Shown one piece after another: positions 1 through 11,650 of a stretch of 64,000 bases of DNA. Source of the DNA: Argyresthia goedartella (Eukaryota > Arthropoda > Insecta > Lepidoptera > Argyresthiidae); assembly GCA_949825045.1 (NCBI GenBank), contig OX463815.1, positions 31,921,356 through 31,985,355 on the forward strand, given 5' to 3'. The first letter of the stretch is position 1, and each line of letters begins with the position of its first letter. A program made the position numbers and the translations under genes. The notes beneath the pieces were generated by a model. The model did no database searches, was not told where the DNA came from, and was given only the letters and a program-made list of their open reading frames with translations.

Positions 1-1182
1 TTTTATGTTCCAATTTTCAATAGTCGTGGTTTTGACTGTGTTTTTTTGTAAGATGGCCTCTATTTTTATACAAAATTTACACATGTATAAGTACCTATCT
101 GAAAAATGAAATTCTTAGTTTTATTGGCTTTCCAACCGATATAAAACTAAACATAAAAACCCAAATCCTGGGGGTATATCTTTATGCTATGTTCTGTGAT
201 GCGATCGGGGCAATCCGAACGAGCATATCGACCTTGTACGTCTAGACTATCAAAGATAGCCTTTAGGGTAGGTACCTAAGTAGTCTGTAGAAGATGCAGA
301 GGATTTTCATTGTTGGAGTAGGATAATTGATTGATTTCCCGACGGTATGAGATGAATCTTGGGAACCTGATTGATGTAGTCTTTCTCTAGGCCTCGGACC
401 GACGATGTTCGCCGTCCTGTACCTACTACAAATCTTAGTACTTGAGTAAATGAAAGACGAAATATGTAAGTATAATGAGTTTTTGGTGTTCTCAGTCGTA
501 CATCGGATAGGATATCAGCCCATAACGACCATCATTGAACTCATTAGTTGAACCCTGGGGGGCTTGTTACATTTTACAAACAAAGCTTAATGTTTTCGCT
601 ATACAATGGTTTTAATGTAATGGTAACTTGTCCTTTTTGTAACCTTTTTAATTAAGAAAATACATCAGTGATCGCCAAAATTTTTAGAGATAATTTTTCG
701 ATGTACATTGTAGATTGTAGTTTAGTCTTTTGTTAACCGACGAAAAAAACACATTCCCGAAACTGACAGGGTTAACATTTCATTTTAGTCAACGCAAAAC
801 ATCAACAAAGGCCGTGTATATTTGCATTTATTCCTCTCTGGAGCAATTTTCATGGCGAAAATATTTCACGTTCGGTAGGCGGCGGAACACTCGAGAAATT
901 TGTGGGGTAAAAAAAACATATTTACGCAGCAAATACTTTTCCATCTTTGCGTGAAAATTCAATTTTGTGTGTTGTGTTAATGCTAATGCGAGATTGAATA
1001 ATGGTATACGTTTTTTTGTATATTGTCATTAACGGGGCCTCCTTAAGGAAGGGGGTAAAGGGTTTAGTAAAACAGTAGATTCTATAACAAGGGAGCAAAA
1101 TAATATTTTTACGGCGAGTGCGCTATTTTGAACTCAGAGAGAAACGAGTTATTCTATAGTAGAGCCCCGAGCGATCAGCAAA
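1..1182. other. No recognisable gene or repeat
   Basis: AT-rich sequence with only short, compositionally ordinary open frames. No splice-framed coding stretch, tRNA-like box or terminal repeat was seen. Confidence 0.5.
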
Positions 1183-1486
1183 GGGTTCTTTAATAGAATC
1201 GTAAGTAAGCAAAGAATTCAAACTAGTTCGCCCGTGGAAAAAAAATAGTCCCTAAATAAATAATTAAATTATTTATTTGAATTCATATGAATACCTATTC
1301 ATATGAATTAAATTATTTATTTTATGAATTATTATTATTAACTTATTACTTTAACGTTAAAGCGTCTCTTACTAATTTTCTCATAAAAGAAGATGAAAAA
1401 ATGAGTGTAATATTCGGGAGTAATTTTTTTTCCTCGGGCGAACTAGTTTGATTTCTTTGCTTACTTACGATTCTATTAAAGAACCC
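1183..1486. repeat. Inverted repeat with 51-bp arms (fold-back)
   Basis: The arm at 1183-1233 begins GGGTTCTTTAATAG. It is the reverse complement of 1436-1486 with a single mismatch. The ~200-bp spacer is AT-rich and itself palindromic: AATTCATATGAAT is followed four bases later by its complement near 1280-1310. No ORF of note lies inside. It could be a small fold-back or MITE-type element, or the product of a template switch. Confidence 0.85.
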
Positions 1487-1568
1487 AAATATACATATAA
1501 ATTTGTAATTGGTGTTGGTATATGTAGGTACATATACCAACACCAATTACAAATTTATATGTATATTT
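1487..1568. repeat. Perfect palindrome, 40-bp arms, 2-nt loop
   Basis: The arm 1487-1526 starts AAATATACATATAAATTTG. It is matched base for base by the reverse complement at 1529-1568, leaving GG as the loop. It abuts the end of the preceding inverted repeat directly. A transcript would form a hairpin with no bulges. Confidence 0.9.
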
Positions 1569-1820
1569 GAGCTATAGCGCAATTTTGAAAATTTATAGTC
1601 ACCGTTTTATTTGGGACCGATATTGGTGTCCATTAATTTATATTTTCCGCACTTTTTGTGAGTAAAGAGGTATGTCAATATTTACTTCTATTTTAATAGT
1701 TTCTGGACTAAATTCACTAATTTTCAATCACCAACAATTTTTTCATAAACATTTGTAAATGTTGTTTACATTTATAAATATAGTTTTTCAAATGAACTGA
1801 ACGTAATTCGTGCTATTTAT

Positions 1821-3807
1821 ATATCGACGGTGGAAAGGCTAAGTGACTGAAGCGACCTAAACCATACTTTACAGGAGAGCCATTTAAAGTTTTTATTTTG
1901 GAAAAAACTTTTGTAACCATTTATCATAAAGCCGCACGAGGAAGTGTTCCATGAGAGCCCTACAAATATGTTTTTATGCATAGTCGGGCATATAGTTATG
2001 GACACTAATTTAAATAGACAAAAAGTTAGATGTCGCTTCAGTCACTTTAACTCCCATACAGAATCAGGCTAAATGACTGATGCGACAAAAATCGCCAAAA
2101 GTGAAAAAGGACCATTTCTTATCCATCCTTACATTTTAAAATAAAATCTAGCTAAATGGCTTATTTGCTGCAGTTTTCCTTTTTAAAGCTCGCAAAAAAG
2201 CATTCTGATCTAAAGGTACCTGATTGGTGAAAGGCTAAATGGTATAAATGAAAGAGAAAATGAAATCAAAATCAACTTTATCCATACAAAAACATAAGTT
2301 AAAAACTATACTCTCAAACAAAAAAAAAAACAAAAAAGTCATTCTTGGACCAGTAAGAACAATCACTAGGTGTTGAAAGTTTTCAAGACACTACATTCAA
2401 ACATAAAATATTTTTTCAAAACTTTGACCATAGTTATCTACAACAAGGTAATAATTATTTTTAAATTAATTAACAAAATAAATCTTCTTTTTCGACCTTC
2501 ACCACAAGAAGGTATCTAAATAACATTGAAAATAAGGTTGGAGTTCACAATGGCAATTAATTATTTGGTAGTTGGTACCACTCTTAATATTTGGTAAATG
2601 CAGTCTTTTGATAGGTATTAAATTTTTTGCAATTAAACGTTAGCTAGAATCTAAAACTTAAAGGCGTTCTTTAGGCGGACTGTTACTGTATAGGTGCCCA
2701 ACATTATTTAGGTGTAATTTGGGAACATGATAGGATACCTTAATAGTATGTAGTTAATATTATAATCAAAATTAAAAAAATATCAAAAAATTAATTACAA
2801 TAATAAGTTGAAGAACAGCTTCGTCTTCAGTTACGTCTTCAATATCCGAATCCAGAAGAACATCTTTTTTTGCACCCTCATACGTAAGCATTTCGTATTC
2901 TCGGTGGTATTTTTTTTGGTATTACATTCTCTTTGCATAGTCTAATCAAATCATCATATATTTTTTTTGGGGATTGGCAAGCGGGCTTTGTATTTTTTTT
3001 TCTGGTTTTGATTTTGATCCTATCACTGCTATATCTTCACTCATGGATTTCGGATCCATAGAATATTTTATTGTTATTTTTTGACTGAAACGACAACATA
3101 GCGGCTCTTGTTTATATGCCATGTCAGCTTTGCGGATAATCTGCTAAGACTTTTTGGCTGTTACACCATACATTTAAAAAACAGTTTCATTGTTTTTGTT
3201 TTAAGCACCAGTCTCTCCTTATTTTATTGGTGATATTATTGGCTTATATGCCAAACGAGTAGGAAACTATAATCGGTATTTTTTGCTGAAGCGACACAAA
3301 ATATAGTTTCTGGGATAAGGCGTTTTGGGCTGAAACGCCATTGATCTGTGATAAAGGTTTCAAGCTATATGACTTATCTACCAAAAACAAAATGTATATT
3401 TCAACGCTTTTAGCTTGACCGACATTGCACTATTAAAGTTGTGCAAGAACGAAATGCTGATGTGGCAGTTTAGTGGAAACTAGAGTTAGGAACAAATGGT
3501 TTATCCTACATCGGACCACCAAACTGGAGTGAGGCTAAATGGCTTGACAGCCATTTTATCCAAAACTTAAGTTTTCTAGCAAGTTTCAAAAGCCAAAATA
3601 AAAAAAAACGAGATTTCGATGTCACATCAGTCCCAAGTTTTCCAAACGCCCTACAATTATTTTTTTGCTGATACGCCAAAAACTTGCTCCGATCGAGCTG
3701 AGATTAGGTGCATTCGACGCGTCTTGCGACACTGATTCTAACAATGTACATATCTCCATTTCGACCTATGTGTCGCTTCAGTCGCTAAGCCTTTCCACCG
3801 TCGATAT
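1821..3807. mobile_element. 2-kb non-autonomous TIR element with internal copies of its terminal motif
   Basis: The 36 bases at 1821-1856 (ATATCGACGGTGGAAAGG...AAGCGAC) recur inverted at 3772-3807 with about two mismatches. The interior has no credible ORF. Instead it carries degenerate copies of the terminal core (GGCTAARTGACTGAAGCGAC-like) in both orientations, near 2030, 2070, 2150, 2230, 3085, 3287, 3330, 3533 and 3667. This fits a non-autonomous DNA transposon with repeated subterminal binding sites. The superfamily is unknown, and the target duplication is unclear because the flanks are AT-rich. Confidence 0.7.
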
Positions 3808-3934
3808 TATTATGTTCGCGCGCCGTGCCGTACTGCCAACGGCAATGTAAAGCCGAGAATTTCTATGAACGATTCATATTCCAAATTCAAATCTCATTCC
3901 CGCCCGCTAATAAGTCTAGTGGAGAAAAGGGCTA

Positions 3935-4142
3935 CTTCTCAGGAAATAGTAGATTTCTCACGAGTTAGCAAAGGCTTATATTTACGAACCGAGAAGTTTA
4001 CGGCACGAGCCGAAGGCGAGGGTCGTAGCGAGGTTCGTAAAGAAGCCTTTGCGAACGAGTTAGGAATATAATTTTTCCGCCGATCCCAAAATCAAGCGGC
4101 GAAGTTACTATTTTGAGGTTAGAATGCGGAAAAAGCTTTTAC
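3935..4142 (+). repeat. Dispersed repeat X, copy 1
   Basis: It shares a ~190-bp block with 23375-23765: GTTTACGGCACGAGCC, then GAAGGCGAGGGTCG, GAGGTTCGTAAAGAAGCC and AAAATCAAGCGGCGAAG. The short ORF over it is open only because of the repeat. Class unknown. Confidence 0.7.
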
Positions 4143-4800
4143 TAGTTGATCTTAAAAATAACAATAAAATCTTTAGTTGATGTTGTATCGCAGACAGACA
4201 TCGCAATAATATCCCTATTTCCGTATACTTGACCTGAGAGTATACATAATCAATTCTGAGCTAAATCGTCGTCACAAGTTTTTTATTAAATTGAACAAAC
4301 CTCGAAATGTATCCGCCGTATTTTCAAAATCCACCACTTACCTGAAACAAAGTAAAAATGTTTGTAGTGTAACTTCATTCCATTTCATGCACGAAAACAG
4401 TTGGTCAATATATTCATTCAGTAATCTAGTCATATCAGACGTAAAAAGAAAGTAAATATATCTTTATAAAATAAATATCAACCCTTTAACTTAACCCGGT
4501 GTCTACTCCCCATTAACCAGAACGTGACATGACACGACATTATTATTATTCTCAGCTTCACAAACCACTCATGAATATTCATCGCTGTGACGATCGTGTT
4601 AGAGTTAAAAATAACTTTATGTGTGATCATTATTCTTGCGGCAGAATAGACAGATAACTCGAGTAACACAGAGGCAATGAGATAACTCAATAATTAAAAG
4701 TATGAAAATATTATCCGAATAAAGTTTGTGCTATCCTCGTCCCATCATAATATTGATATATGTAGTTATAAGCCAGCTACCCTGGATCGAAACGCTTCAA
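4143..4800. other. No recognisable gene or repeat
   Basis: AT-rich DNA. The 70-codon minus-strand frame at 4478-4690 has no recognisable domain and no neighbouring exon. Confidence 0.45.
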
Positions 4801-4896
4801 AGACACAGTGCAGGCAATGCAGAGAAGAGGCAAAAAATTACGTTTGCGAAATATATGTAAATATCTACAGTAATAAAGAAATTTGACTTTGACTTT
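4801..4896 (+). mobile_element. LINE 3' tail T (TTTGAC-repeat end)
   Basis: GCAGAGAAGAGGCAAAAAATT is followed by an AATAAAG-like signal and terminal TTTGAC repeats. The same block occurs at 5850-5950 (+), 29133-29283 (-), 50580-50650 (-) and 58015-58100 (+). A fixed 3' block ending in a short tandem repeat is typical of a 5'-truncated non-LTR retrotransposon. Confidence 0.7.
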
Positions 4897-5095
4897 GATC
4901 AGCGCACGCTGAAACGAAACGCGAGTGCTGAATCTACCATAGTAGAACTAAGAACACACAGCCTTGATGGATGACGTGTCGTGAATTTGTCCTTGAGATT
5001 TCTGGCTATACCTGTATAGTTCTACTACGGTATCTACGAACAGCGCAGCGGGGGTCGCACACGTGCAAAACAAAATAAGTGCAACAGTTGTAAGT

Positions 5096-5740
5096 AAAAC
5101 CGGTCAAGTGCGAATAGGACGTGGGCGCCGCACACGAAGGGTTCCATAACAATGTAAACAAAACATAAAACGACAGTCTTTTGTACGAGTATGCCTTTAA
5201 TAATGAAATATTAAATACTAGGTAGGACTACATTAAAGGCCGTACATCGAAACATTGAAAAATAGTTTTGTGTATTGTAATATGTTAGTATTGAACTAGT
5301 ACTCAGGTTAACGAAACTCTTTGCTCATTGAAACCGGAAGTTGATAGAAATTGAATTACTTATTTACAGAAATAAAATCAAATATGATAAAAAACTTAAT
5401 ATTATTTATTATAATTCGCATGAGCAATTATTAATCGTATAATAACAAATTAAGCACAAAACTCAATACCTGCAAATAAAGATCTTTTCCGATAACATCG
5501 GGAGAGTCCAGTTTTCACCAATAAACAAATAAAACAAAATGGCTAAGAAAATAGCCATACCAATAATTTCTTGTATGGGTACTTCTTTAAATTCTTAAAA
5601 ACCGGTATGTTTCATTATTTGTTGTTATAGCGGCAATAGAAATACACCCAGAGAAATACACACAGACGGACGGACGGACAGCGGAGGCTTAGTAAAAGGG
5701 TCCCGTTTGGCACCCTTCGGGTACTGAACCCTGGAAAATC
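5096..5740 (-). repeat. Dispersed repeat G (long relative of F), copy 1
   Basis: Read on the plus strand it begins AACCGGTCAAGTGCGA and ends with a GGACGGACGG tract followed by GGTACTGAACCCT. It aligns over its whole length with 39505-40140. Its two ends match the ends of the shorter repeat F, so G and F look like subfamilies with different interiors. No coding capacity is evident. Confidence 0.75.
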
Positions 5741-5849
5741 GTGATCTCACGAATGACCCAAGCTCCATCTAAATTTTCTTTATGATACGTATTCGTGACA
5801 ATATTTGTGCAAGGATACGGGGTAACTAGCGTGCGTGCCCCAAACATTC

Positions 5850-5950
5850 ATTCTTCGTAGAGAAGAGGCAAAAAATGACGTTTGCTAAGTATGTGTAAAT
5901 ATCTACAGTAATAAAGTACTTTGACTTTGACTTTGACTTTGACTTTGACT
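5850..5950 (+). mobile_element. LINE 3' tail T, second copy
   Basis: The same AGAGAAGAGGCAAAAAATGACG block as at 4801, ending in four TTTGAC units. It is about 1 kb from the first copy and separated from it by repeat G. Confidence 0.7.
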
Positions 5951-6069
5951 AACCTATTCCGACACACCTTTAAACCGGACTGACTTCACATTTCCGCGAA
6001 GCGGAATGTGGTAAGTTTTGCATTTCTTATTGTTGGTAAGGGCAAGAATCGCTGTTTGAGTAATCATCG

Positions 6070-6715
6070 TAGACCATCTCTCACAATTCCAAATTGTATT
6101 GCTAATATAAAGTGGCCCTGTGGGCAGTAGACCTCGCGGACAGGGGGGACTGTGAACCAATTTATAGGTAAGTATTTTAGATTCAATATTATTTAAGTAC
6201 TAAAGTAGCCGCACCAATCACTTTGTAAACTACATTTTGCGATTTAAAATACAATCTATTGACTTTTCACGAAAATAGTTATTGTCTATTTCACTCACTC
6301 TCATGGTCTGTATAGATCTTTTTTACTAATCCGTCTCCTACTTCGAGGAGTCCAAACTTGGTATGTTTTGAAAATATTTCTTGGATTTTTAGAAAACATA
6401 AGAACCGAGAAGGCCGAAAGGTAAAGGTGTGGTATATATTTAGAACCGGCTCATGAAGCCCTTTAATTTGATAACCCACACGATAGGTTTCAGGAAAAAA
6501 CAAAAAACCCATTCAAAAAATTAATCACGTCATATCTCCCCCCCAAGAGGAAAATCGAGAAAAGCTCTCGACCAAAAAAAATACTTATAATTCAAGGAAC
6601 ACGTGTGCCAAGTTTTGTGAGGATCGCTTGAAAACTGTGGCCCCTAGACCGGAACTGACAGATAGACATAGAGGCAGACGAAATCAAAATCGGCCTCCAA
6701 TCTTGTCAATTATAC
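6070..6715 (-). repeat. Dispersed repeat D, copy 1
   Basis: The reverse complement matches 34280-34725. Shared blocks include GGCCGATTTTG, the TGTCAGTTCCG box, CCAAGTTTGGACTTCTCGAAG-like sequence and CTATAAATTGGTTCAC. It is non-coding and of unknown class. Confidence 0.65.
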
Positions 6716-6971
6716 AGAGCTCTATCGAAAATATTCGTAATTCACAAAGTTTTTATTTCTTTGTTAACAAAACATATCATCACAGACAGAGGCTCATGTG
6801 TGACCACGTTTACCCAGTATACTCCATTTAAGCGTGTATACTAACCCATCGCATCGTACATAAAACCATATGAAGGTTTCCATACGATGTTCCCATCGCC
6901 GTTTGAACATCCGTACAGTGTACAATCGAAAATCAAGTTGAATGAACGTTAACATGACTGTGTCGATGTCG

Positions 6972-7451
6972 CAGTTGCTTGGTTAAATATGATACTTAAC
7001 TGACTCTCTAGACCTTTAATTAAATACCGACGTTTAACCAAGTCACTAGAATTTTGATTTAAATAAAGCATCGTCAAAAACGTTCAATCTGTCTTACCGA
7101 AAGCCGGCGTTTTGGAAAACAAGATGGAGTCACGACAACAGCTGATTTGCACAGCTTATATCAAGGCAAAACATTGCGGTACCTTAGGTGAAGGGTAAAG
7201 CGGGAGAGCGAATCGAAGCCCTCTTTTTCCTTCGTGTTAGGTTGAACATGTAAGAACAACAAAAAAACATAAACTTATGTACACATAAAAATATTTATAT
7301 TGTATATGTCTCGTTGCCTAGGAACGTTTAGACAACTCGCTAAAGATTTCGTTCACTCACTTGTCTGACGGAATTTCAGTGACTTGGTTAAACTTCGGTA
7401 TTTAGTTAACGTTCCAGAGTTAGTTAAATGTCTGATTTAACCAAATAACTG
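6972..7451. mobile_element. 480-bp TIR element (CAGTTGCTTGGTTAAA)
   Basis: The left terminus CAGTTGCTTGGTTAAA at 6972 is mirrored by TTTAACCAAATAACTG ending at 7451. Imperfect inverted arms extend about 80 bp on each side and share GGTTAAACNTCGGTATTTA. The middle (about 7139-7300) is an inverted fragment of repeat B, including TTCGTGTTAGGTTGAACAT. A MITE that acquired, or was invaded by, a piece of B is the simplest reading. Confidence 0.7.
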
Positions 7452-7579
7452 TATCTACGCGTCGTCGTATGTGCATGTGTGCGTCGTATGTGCATTTTGC
7501 CGTGGTTCGTAGGTTCGTAACTGTACATAAGATACGTTGCAAAATAAAGTGTGACAAATATGTATATAAAATCTGCCCC

Positions 7580-7607
7580 GGGGGGGGGGGGGGGGGGGGG
7601 GGGGGGG
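7580..7607 (+). repeat. 28-base G homopolymer
   Basis: CCCC is followed by 28 consecutive G residues. It could form a G-quadruplex, or its length could be an assembly or sequencing artefact. Confidence 0.9.
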
Positions 7608-8205
7608 TTTAATGATTCGCTTCCTTGATGTCGCATCCCGCCACGTCAAGGAACCACATCGGCTTGGCGAAAATGGGCCTCAGGAAATAGTGGTGTAGTG
7701 AGCCGTCAAGGCTGACAAAACTGTACAAGGCTTTGGCAGACTGCCAAAATATATGGTTGTCTTGTCAAGTAGCCCTCCTATAAACGACTTAATATATTAC
7801 TGAACTCGTAAAGTAATACGCTTCATTTATCGCTGAGGACTTGTAAATAATTATTTATTCTGTTCGCGCGTTCGAAGGCAGTTTTAAGCTACTCAAGGAC
7901 AGGTCCTGAGGGTGATTTAACACAAATAGCTATAGACCGCGTAGGCGAGAAACGGCGAGCGTCACAGTCCTAAAACTTTTTCTCAATGTTAACTTCCATA
8001 CAATCTCCTGACGAGTAAGCCTTGGTGTATCAACAACCCACATTATTATTAAGCGTTTGTGGAAACATGTCCGTTCACACCGTAACAAGCATCTGTCCGA
8101 AATTTTGCTAACCCGATTCGACTGAAATTGTTGACGATATGGCTCAAGTGAATCAAAATTATGACCCCAATAACTCCTTAAGATTTGAGATAATAGAACA
8201 GCAAC
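7608..8205. other. No recognisable gene or repeat
   Basis: No ORF, terminal repeat or tRNA-like box could be supported here. Confidence 0.4.
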
Positions 8206-8675
8206 ATGAACTCAAAAACTTACGGAATCTTAAGATGCTACGAAAAAAAAATGGGTTTTTTTTCGAATCCATTTACTCCACCATGAAGTTATCTACAGAT
8301 TTGATTTTTGGGTAAACGTCTATTGAGTATTTGATTAAGATTTTCACCAAAATAAAAACGCGATTGGATGAAATGTTCTCGATAGAATTTAATTACGAAA
8401 ACACCTCTAAATTATTTTATTTTTTCCTGTAATTCTGTTGTAATTAAACTAATTTAATTATGGAATTGCGTTTAAAATGTAGATATTATGTATTCGCAAA
8501 ATCTCCTTAAAAAACTTTTTAATAGTATAGCGCAGTTTATTTTTAAACAATTATTCTGTGGTTTAACGCTACGTTTTGTAATTTTTTCCCGATTCCGTCC
8601 CTCTCACACTGCGGGTCTTTCCGCCTGGAGTAACGGGGACCTTTGCACGGGCGAGGTATCGCTTTAACCGCATGC
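8206..8675 (+). repeat. Dispersed repeat C, copy 1
   Basis: It starts near GATGCTACGAAAAAAAAATGGG and runs through AGATTTGATTTTTGGGTAAACG to TTTGCACGGGCGAGGTATC. Inverted copies lie at 46065-46460 (full) and 17165-17500 (partial). No ORF. Confidence 0.75.
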
Positions 8676-8680
8676 GTCGA

Positions 8681-9640
8681 TATGACAAACTGTCCTTGCT
8701 ACGAAACACCGCAACGTGCTACGACTTCGTAGCACTAGCTACGGGACTCACGAACAGGCCAGCCGAGCGGAACGTAGCGGTGTACTACGCTACGGGATTA
8801 AGGGTCGATTTTACCATTGTTTGACAGTCAAATTTTGAACTCCTTAATACTGTAAGATAAGAAACATATTTTCTGGATTATGTTGTGGTGAAGCTCTTAG
8901 AAAATTCATTTCATTCACAAGTTATGTTACAAATAACCTAAGACAGAAGCTAGTCTGTAGGCATAATGTTGATACATTTCATACTTAGCTCTTATTAGTT
9001 AAAATAATATTCTGGGAAAGAAAACGTCCATTTTTATACACATTCTGAAATAAAGCCTAAAGGGACGACTGGGACAGCCGAACCAAAATATGAAATTAAT
9101 TATCTTAAGTTATAAGTAACTCAAAAGCTTTATTGTGAAAAGTTTTTAACTGTAAATAAAACTTCTCTAATTAAAATAAATAACGGTAAAAACTTTTAAG
9201 TATCTGTTTTCTTTGTAGAAATTATTTCTTGTAAAAAAACACAAACAAAGCAGCAAAAACTAAGTGTGAACTTTCAAACTTAAACCGATAACACCGAGTG
9301 CAAGTAAAGTATAGTGTCTGTACAAAATACACTAGTCAACATGGTAGGGTTTGCAAACTTTGCAAAACGTACCCTATAACGTTCAAAATAGGAACTGCAA
9401 AGTTAAAATGTTCCAAGAATATGGCTTTACCTTGCTCACCCATATTGTCAAGCCAACTTCCTTGTCGAGTTCGTGGCTGTAGGCGGTGTTGTTAGAATAC
9501 TAAAATATTTAAAACAATTTTCCCTGATTATTTGGGTTTCATTATATCATTGACCGGTTAATAACAGCTTCATATAGACACCACGTCTCTGACGCATACA
9601 GAAAAAAGGGTTGTGTGATTGCTTTAAACACGGATTTGGA
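8681..9640. other. No gene seen; short GCTACG-rich patch
   Basis: About 8690-8810 is enriched for CTACG words. The rest is AT-rich. The 65-codon frame at 9298-9495 shows no domain. Confidence 0.4.
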
Positions 9641-9647
9641 TGGATTG

Positions 9648-9850
9648 ACGACCTCTGTGGCGCAGCGGTTGTGGCTGTGCCTACCATGCGAGAGGTCCCG
9701 GGTTCGATCCCCGGCTGGGGTAAAGAAAAAAAAGCATGTCTTGGATGTTTATATGTGTGTGACGTCGCTGTTTCTGGTTCTAACGACACATGATAACCTA
9801 GTGTGGGGCCAGAAGCAATGTATGTGCCTATATGTAAATGTTTATGTTAT
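9648..9850 (+). mobile_element. tRNA-derived SINE, family S2
   Basis: The head has an A-box-like TGGCGCAGCGG and a perfect B box GGTTCGATCC, arranged as in a tRNA. There is no tRNA 3' end. Instead it continues into a body ending TAGTGTGGGGCCAGAAGCAATG. A minus copy lies at 25805-25979 and pieces at 11463-11495 and 35925-36030. It joins the decayed RT sequence next to it. Confidence 0.8.
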
Positions 9851-9859
9851 GTGGATAGT

Positions 9860-11455
9860 TTTGTCTGAAGATGGAGGTCGTGAGATTTCCAAACTCTCTG
9901 GTTCAGTTCTTCAAAGGCCGCAGCAGCTTTAGCTATTCTTGCAGCGATTCCAGACTCGAGGCGGTTATCGCCGCAGTTTCGAGGTACCTGAACGTTCGCA
10001 CCTCTTCCAGCGGCTTTCCGCCTAGATAATCAGCAGTCGGGCCCAGATGCACCTCTAGCGGGCTGCTTGAGTGTTTAAGTTATCGACACGCCTATCACCA
10101 GGCCAAACTTGCGACACGATTTGTCAAGACTGTCGCCAATGCTGTCAGCCATAAGGCAAACGTCGTCGGCATATTTGACGACCCGAATGGCCCAGTCGGC
10201 AGTAACCCTGCCTACGAAGCCAAGGGTCCCGGGTTCGAGTCCCGGTGGGGACAAATATGTGTTTGATGAGAACGGATGTTTGTACCCTAGTCATGGTTGT
10301 TTATCTATCTAAGCATGATATTTATCTATATAAGTACGTGTATCGTTGTCTAGTACCAAAGATACAGGGAATTCTAGTTTGGGGCTAGATCAATGTGTGT
10401 TAAATAGTGTCCAAGGTCTAAGGTATTAGGTATATATTGAACATCCAACGCGGTAATTTGTTGAGTTTTGCGCTTTGATCTTTTGACACTCTTATCGGAC
10501 CTCACATTGATTTGTATCTGTTCAGTGCAGTTATTCAGAGCGTCCGTCATGACTACAGCGAAAAAGAAAACTAAGAGCGTCAGAGCTATAACAGAACCCT
10601 GCTTAACATTGCTGGATACGGAGGATCGTTCCGTGAATTCATTTTCATGTCGAACCCTGAACATCATACCTTCCTGAAATTGGCGTTGTAGATTTGTGAT
10701 TTTCTCAGAACATCCTCTCTTCTCTAGTATATTCTACAAGGTAGTCCTTGGCACTCTATCAAACGCCTGCTCTAGGTCGAAAAAACACATGTAGGGATCA
10801 CAGTGTTGTGCAAGGCTTTTCTCTTGGATTTGTTTGACAACAAATATACCATCAACCTTGCCTCGATTGGGACGAAAACCACACTGGCTCTCCGGAAGAA
10901 AGCGCTCAGCTAATACACGCATACACCTATTAATTATGTGGTATAATATCTAGCTAGCTGCAGAGAGAAGTGAGATGCCTCTGAAAGAGCCGCGTTCTGA
11001 TAGGTCTCTTTTTCCTTTATACAGCTTGCAAATGGAGGCATACTTCGAATTTTGTGGTATAATTTGTGTTTCCCATATGAGTAATAGCAGTTCAAATATA
11101 AGCCTAACGTGTATTTATAAGACAGATCAGCTCCTTGTGTGCCGGGATTCAGAATATCGTTGAAATGTTCTGCCCAACGGAGGAGTACCTGTAGGATCAG
11201 TCAGTCGTGTGATATTGTCTTTTGAGAGAACTGATGCGGTTTTTTTCCATCTGGGGCCGAAGACGCTTTTGAGACATTCAAAGAATTATGCAGTCTGTTT
11301 ACTGTCAGCAAATATTGTAGCCCCTTAGATTTAATCTTCGACTACCGATTTTTCAGTTCAAGCATTTTCTCTTTGAGATTTTGCTGTACGTCTCTGCGAG
11401 ACGTCATGAAGGGTTTTAGCATATTGTCGTCATTCTTCATCAATTGATGCGCCTT
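9860..11455 (-). pseudogene. Decayed LINE reverse transcriptase, split by a SINE
   Basis: On the minus strand, pieces in changing frames read as a non-LTR reverse transcriptase. In order they are: RWAEHFNDILNP (near 11170); ESQCGFRPNRG with FFDLEQAFDRVPR (10734-10922); a VKQGSVIALTLLVFFF segment (near 10600); YADDVCLMAD (near 10150), the catalytic YADD; then GGKPLEEVRTFRYLE and a RIAKAAAAFEELNQRVW-like tail (9880-10020). The order and motifs fit an endonuclease/RT-type LINE, but stops and frameshifts are frequent and the clade is uncertain. SINE S1 sits immediately before the YADD, flanked by ATATT on both sides. The element is non-functional. Confidence 0.8.
10176..10433 (+). mobile_element. 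tRNA-derived SINE S1, copy 1, inside LINE RT
   Basis: The head GACGACCCGAATGG carries an A-box TGGCCCAGTCGG and B-box GGTTCGAGTCC. The body contains GGGCTAGATCAATGTGTG. ATATT flanks it at 10171-10175 and 10434-10438, and removing one copy restores the RT reading ...VQYADD... across the junction. That makes it a clean target-site duplication. Confidence 0.85.
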
Positions 11456-11462
11456 CTAGCGA

Positions 11463-11650
11463 GTCACATACATTGCTTCTGGTCCCACACTAAATAATAA
11501 ATCAAAGCTCGAGGGGCGTGGTTTAACCAAGAACGCGGGGAGCGCCCCCCGATGAATACATCGCAAGCAGTCAGCGAGCCGGCAAGGCGGCGCGGCAGGC
11601 CGGCGGTGTTTCAAAGCTTTAGAATAAAGGAGGCATGGAGTCGCCAAAAA
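11463..11650. other. S2 tail fragment and GC-rich patch
   Basis: CATTGCTTCTGGTCCCACAC (minus-strand S2 tail) is followed by an unusually GC-rich ~120 bp (near 11515-11620, e.g. GGCGGCGCGGCAGGCCGGCGG). Both strands are partly open, but no domain or splice frame is convincing. Confidence 0.4.

Noticed and set aside
7424..7649. Proline-rich ORFs
   Set aside because: Produced by the 28-base G tract translated on the minus strand.
9648..9725. tRNA-like sequence with A and B boxes
   Set aside because: No acceptor-stem pairing, and the same head recurs fused to a SINE body, so it is not a functional tRNA gene. The same reasoning was applied to the S1 heads and to S3 at 27151.
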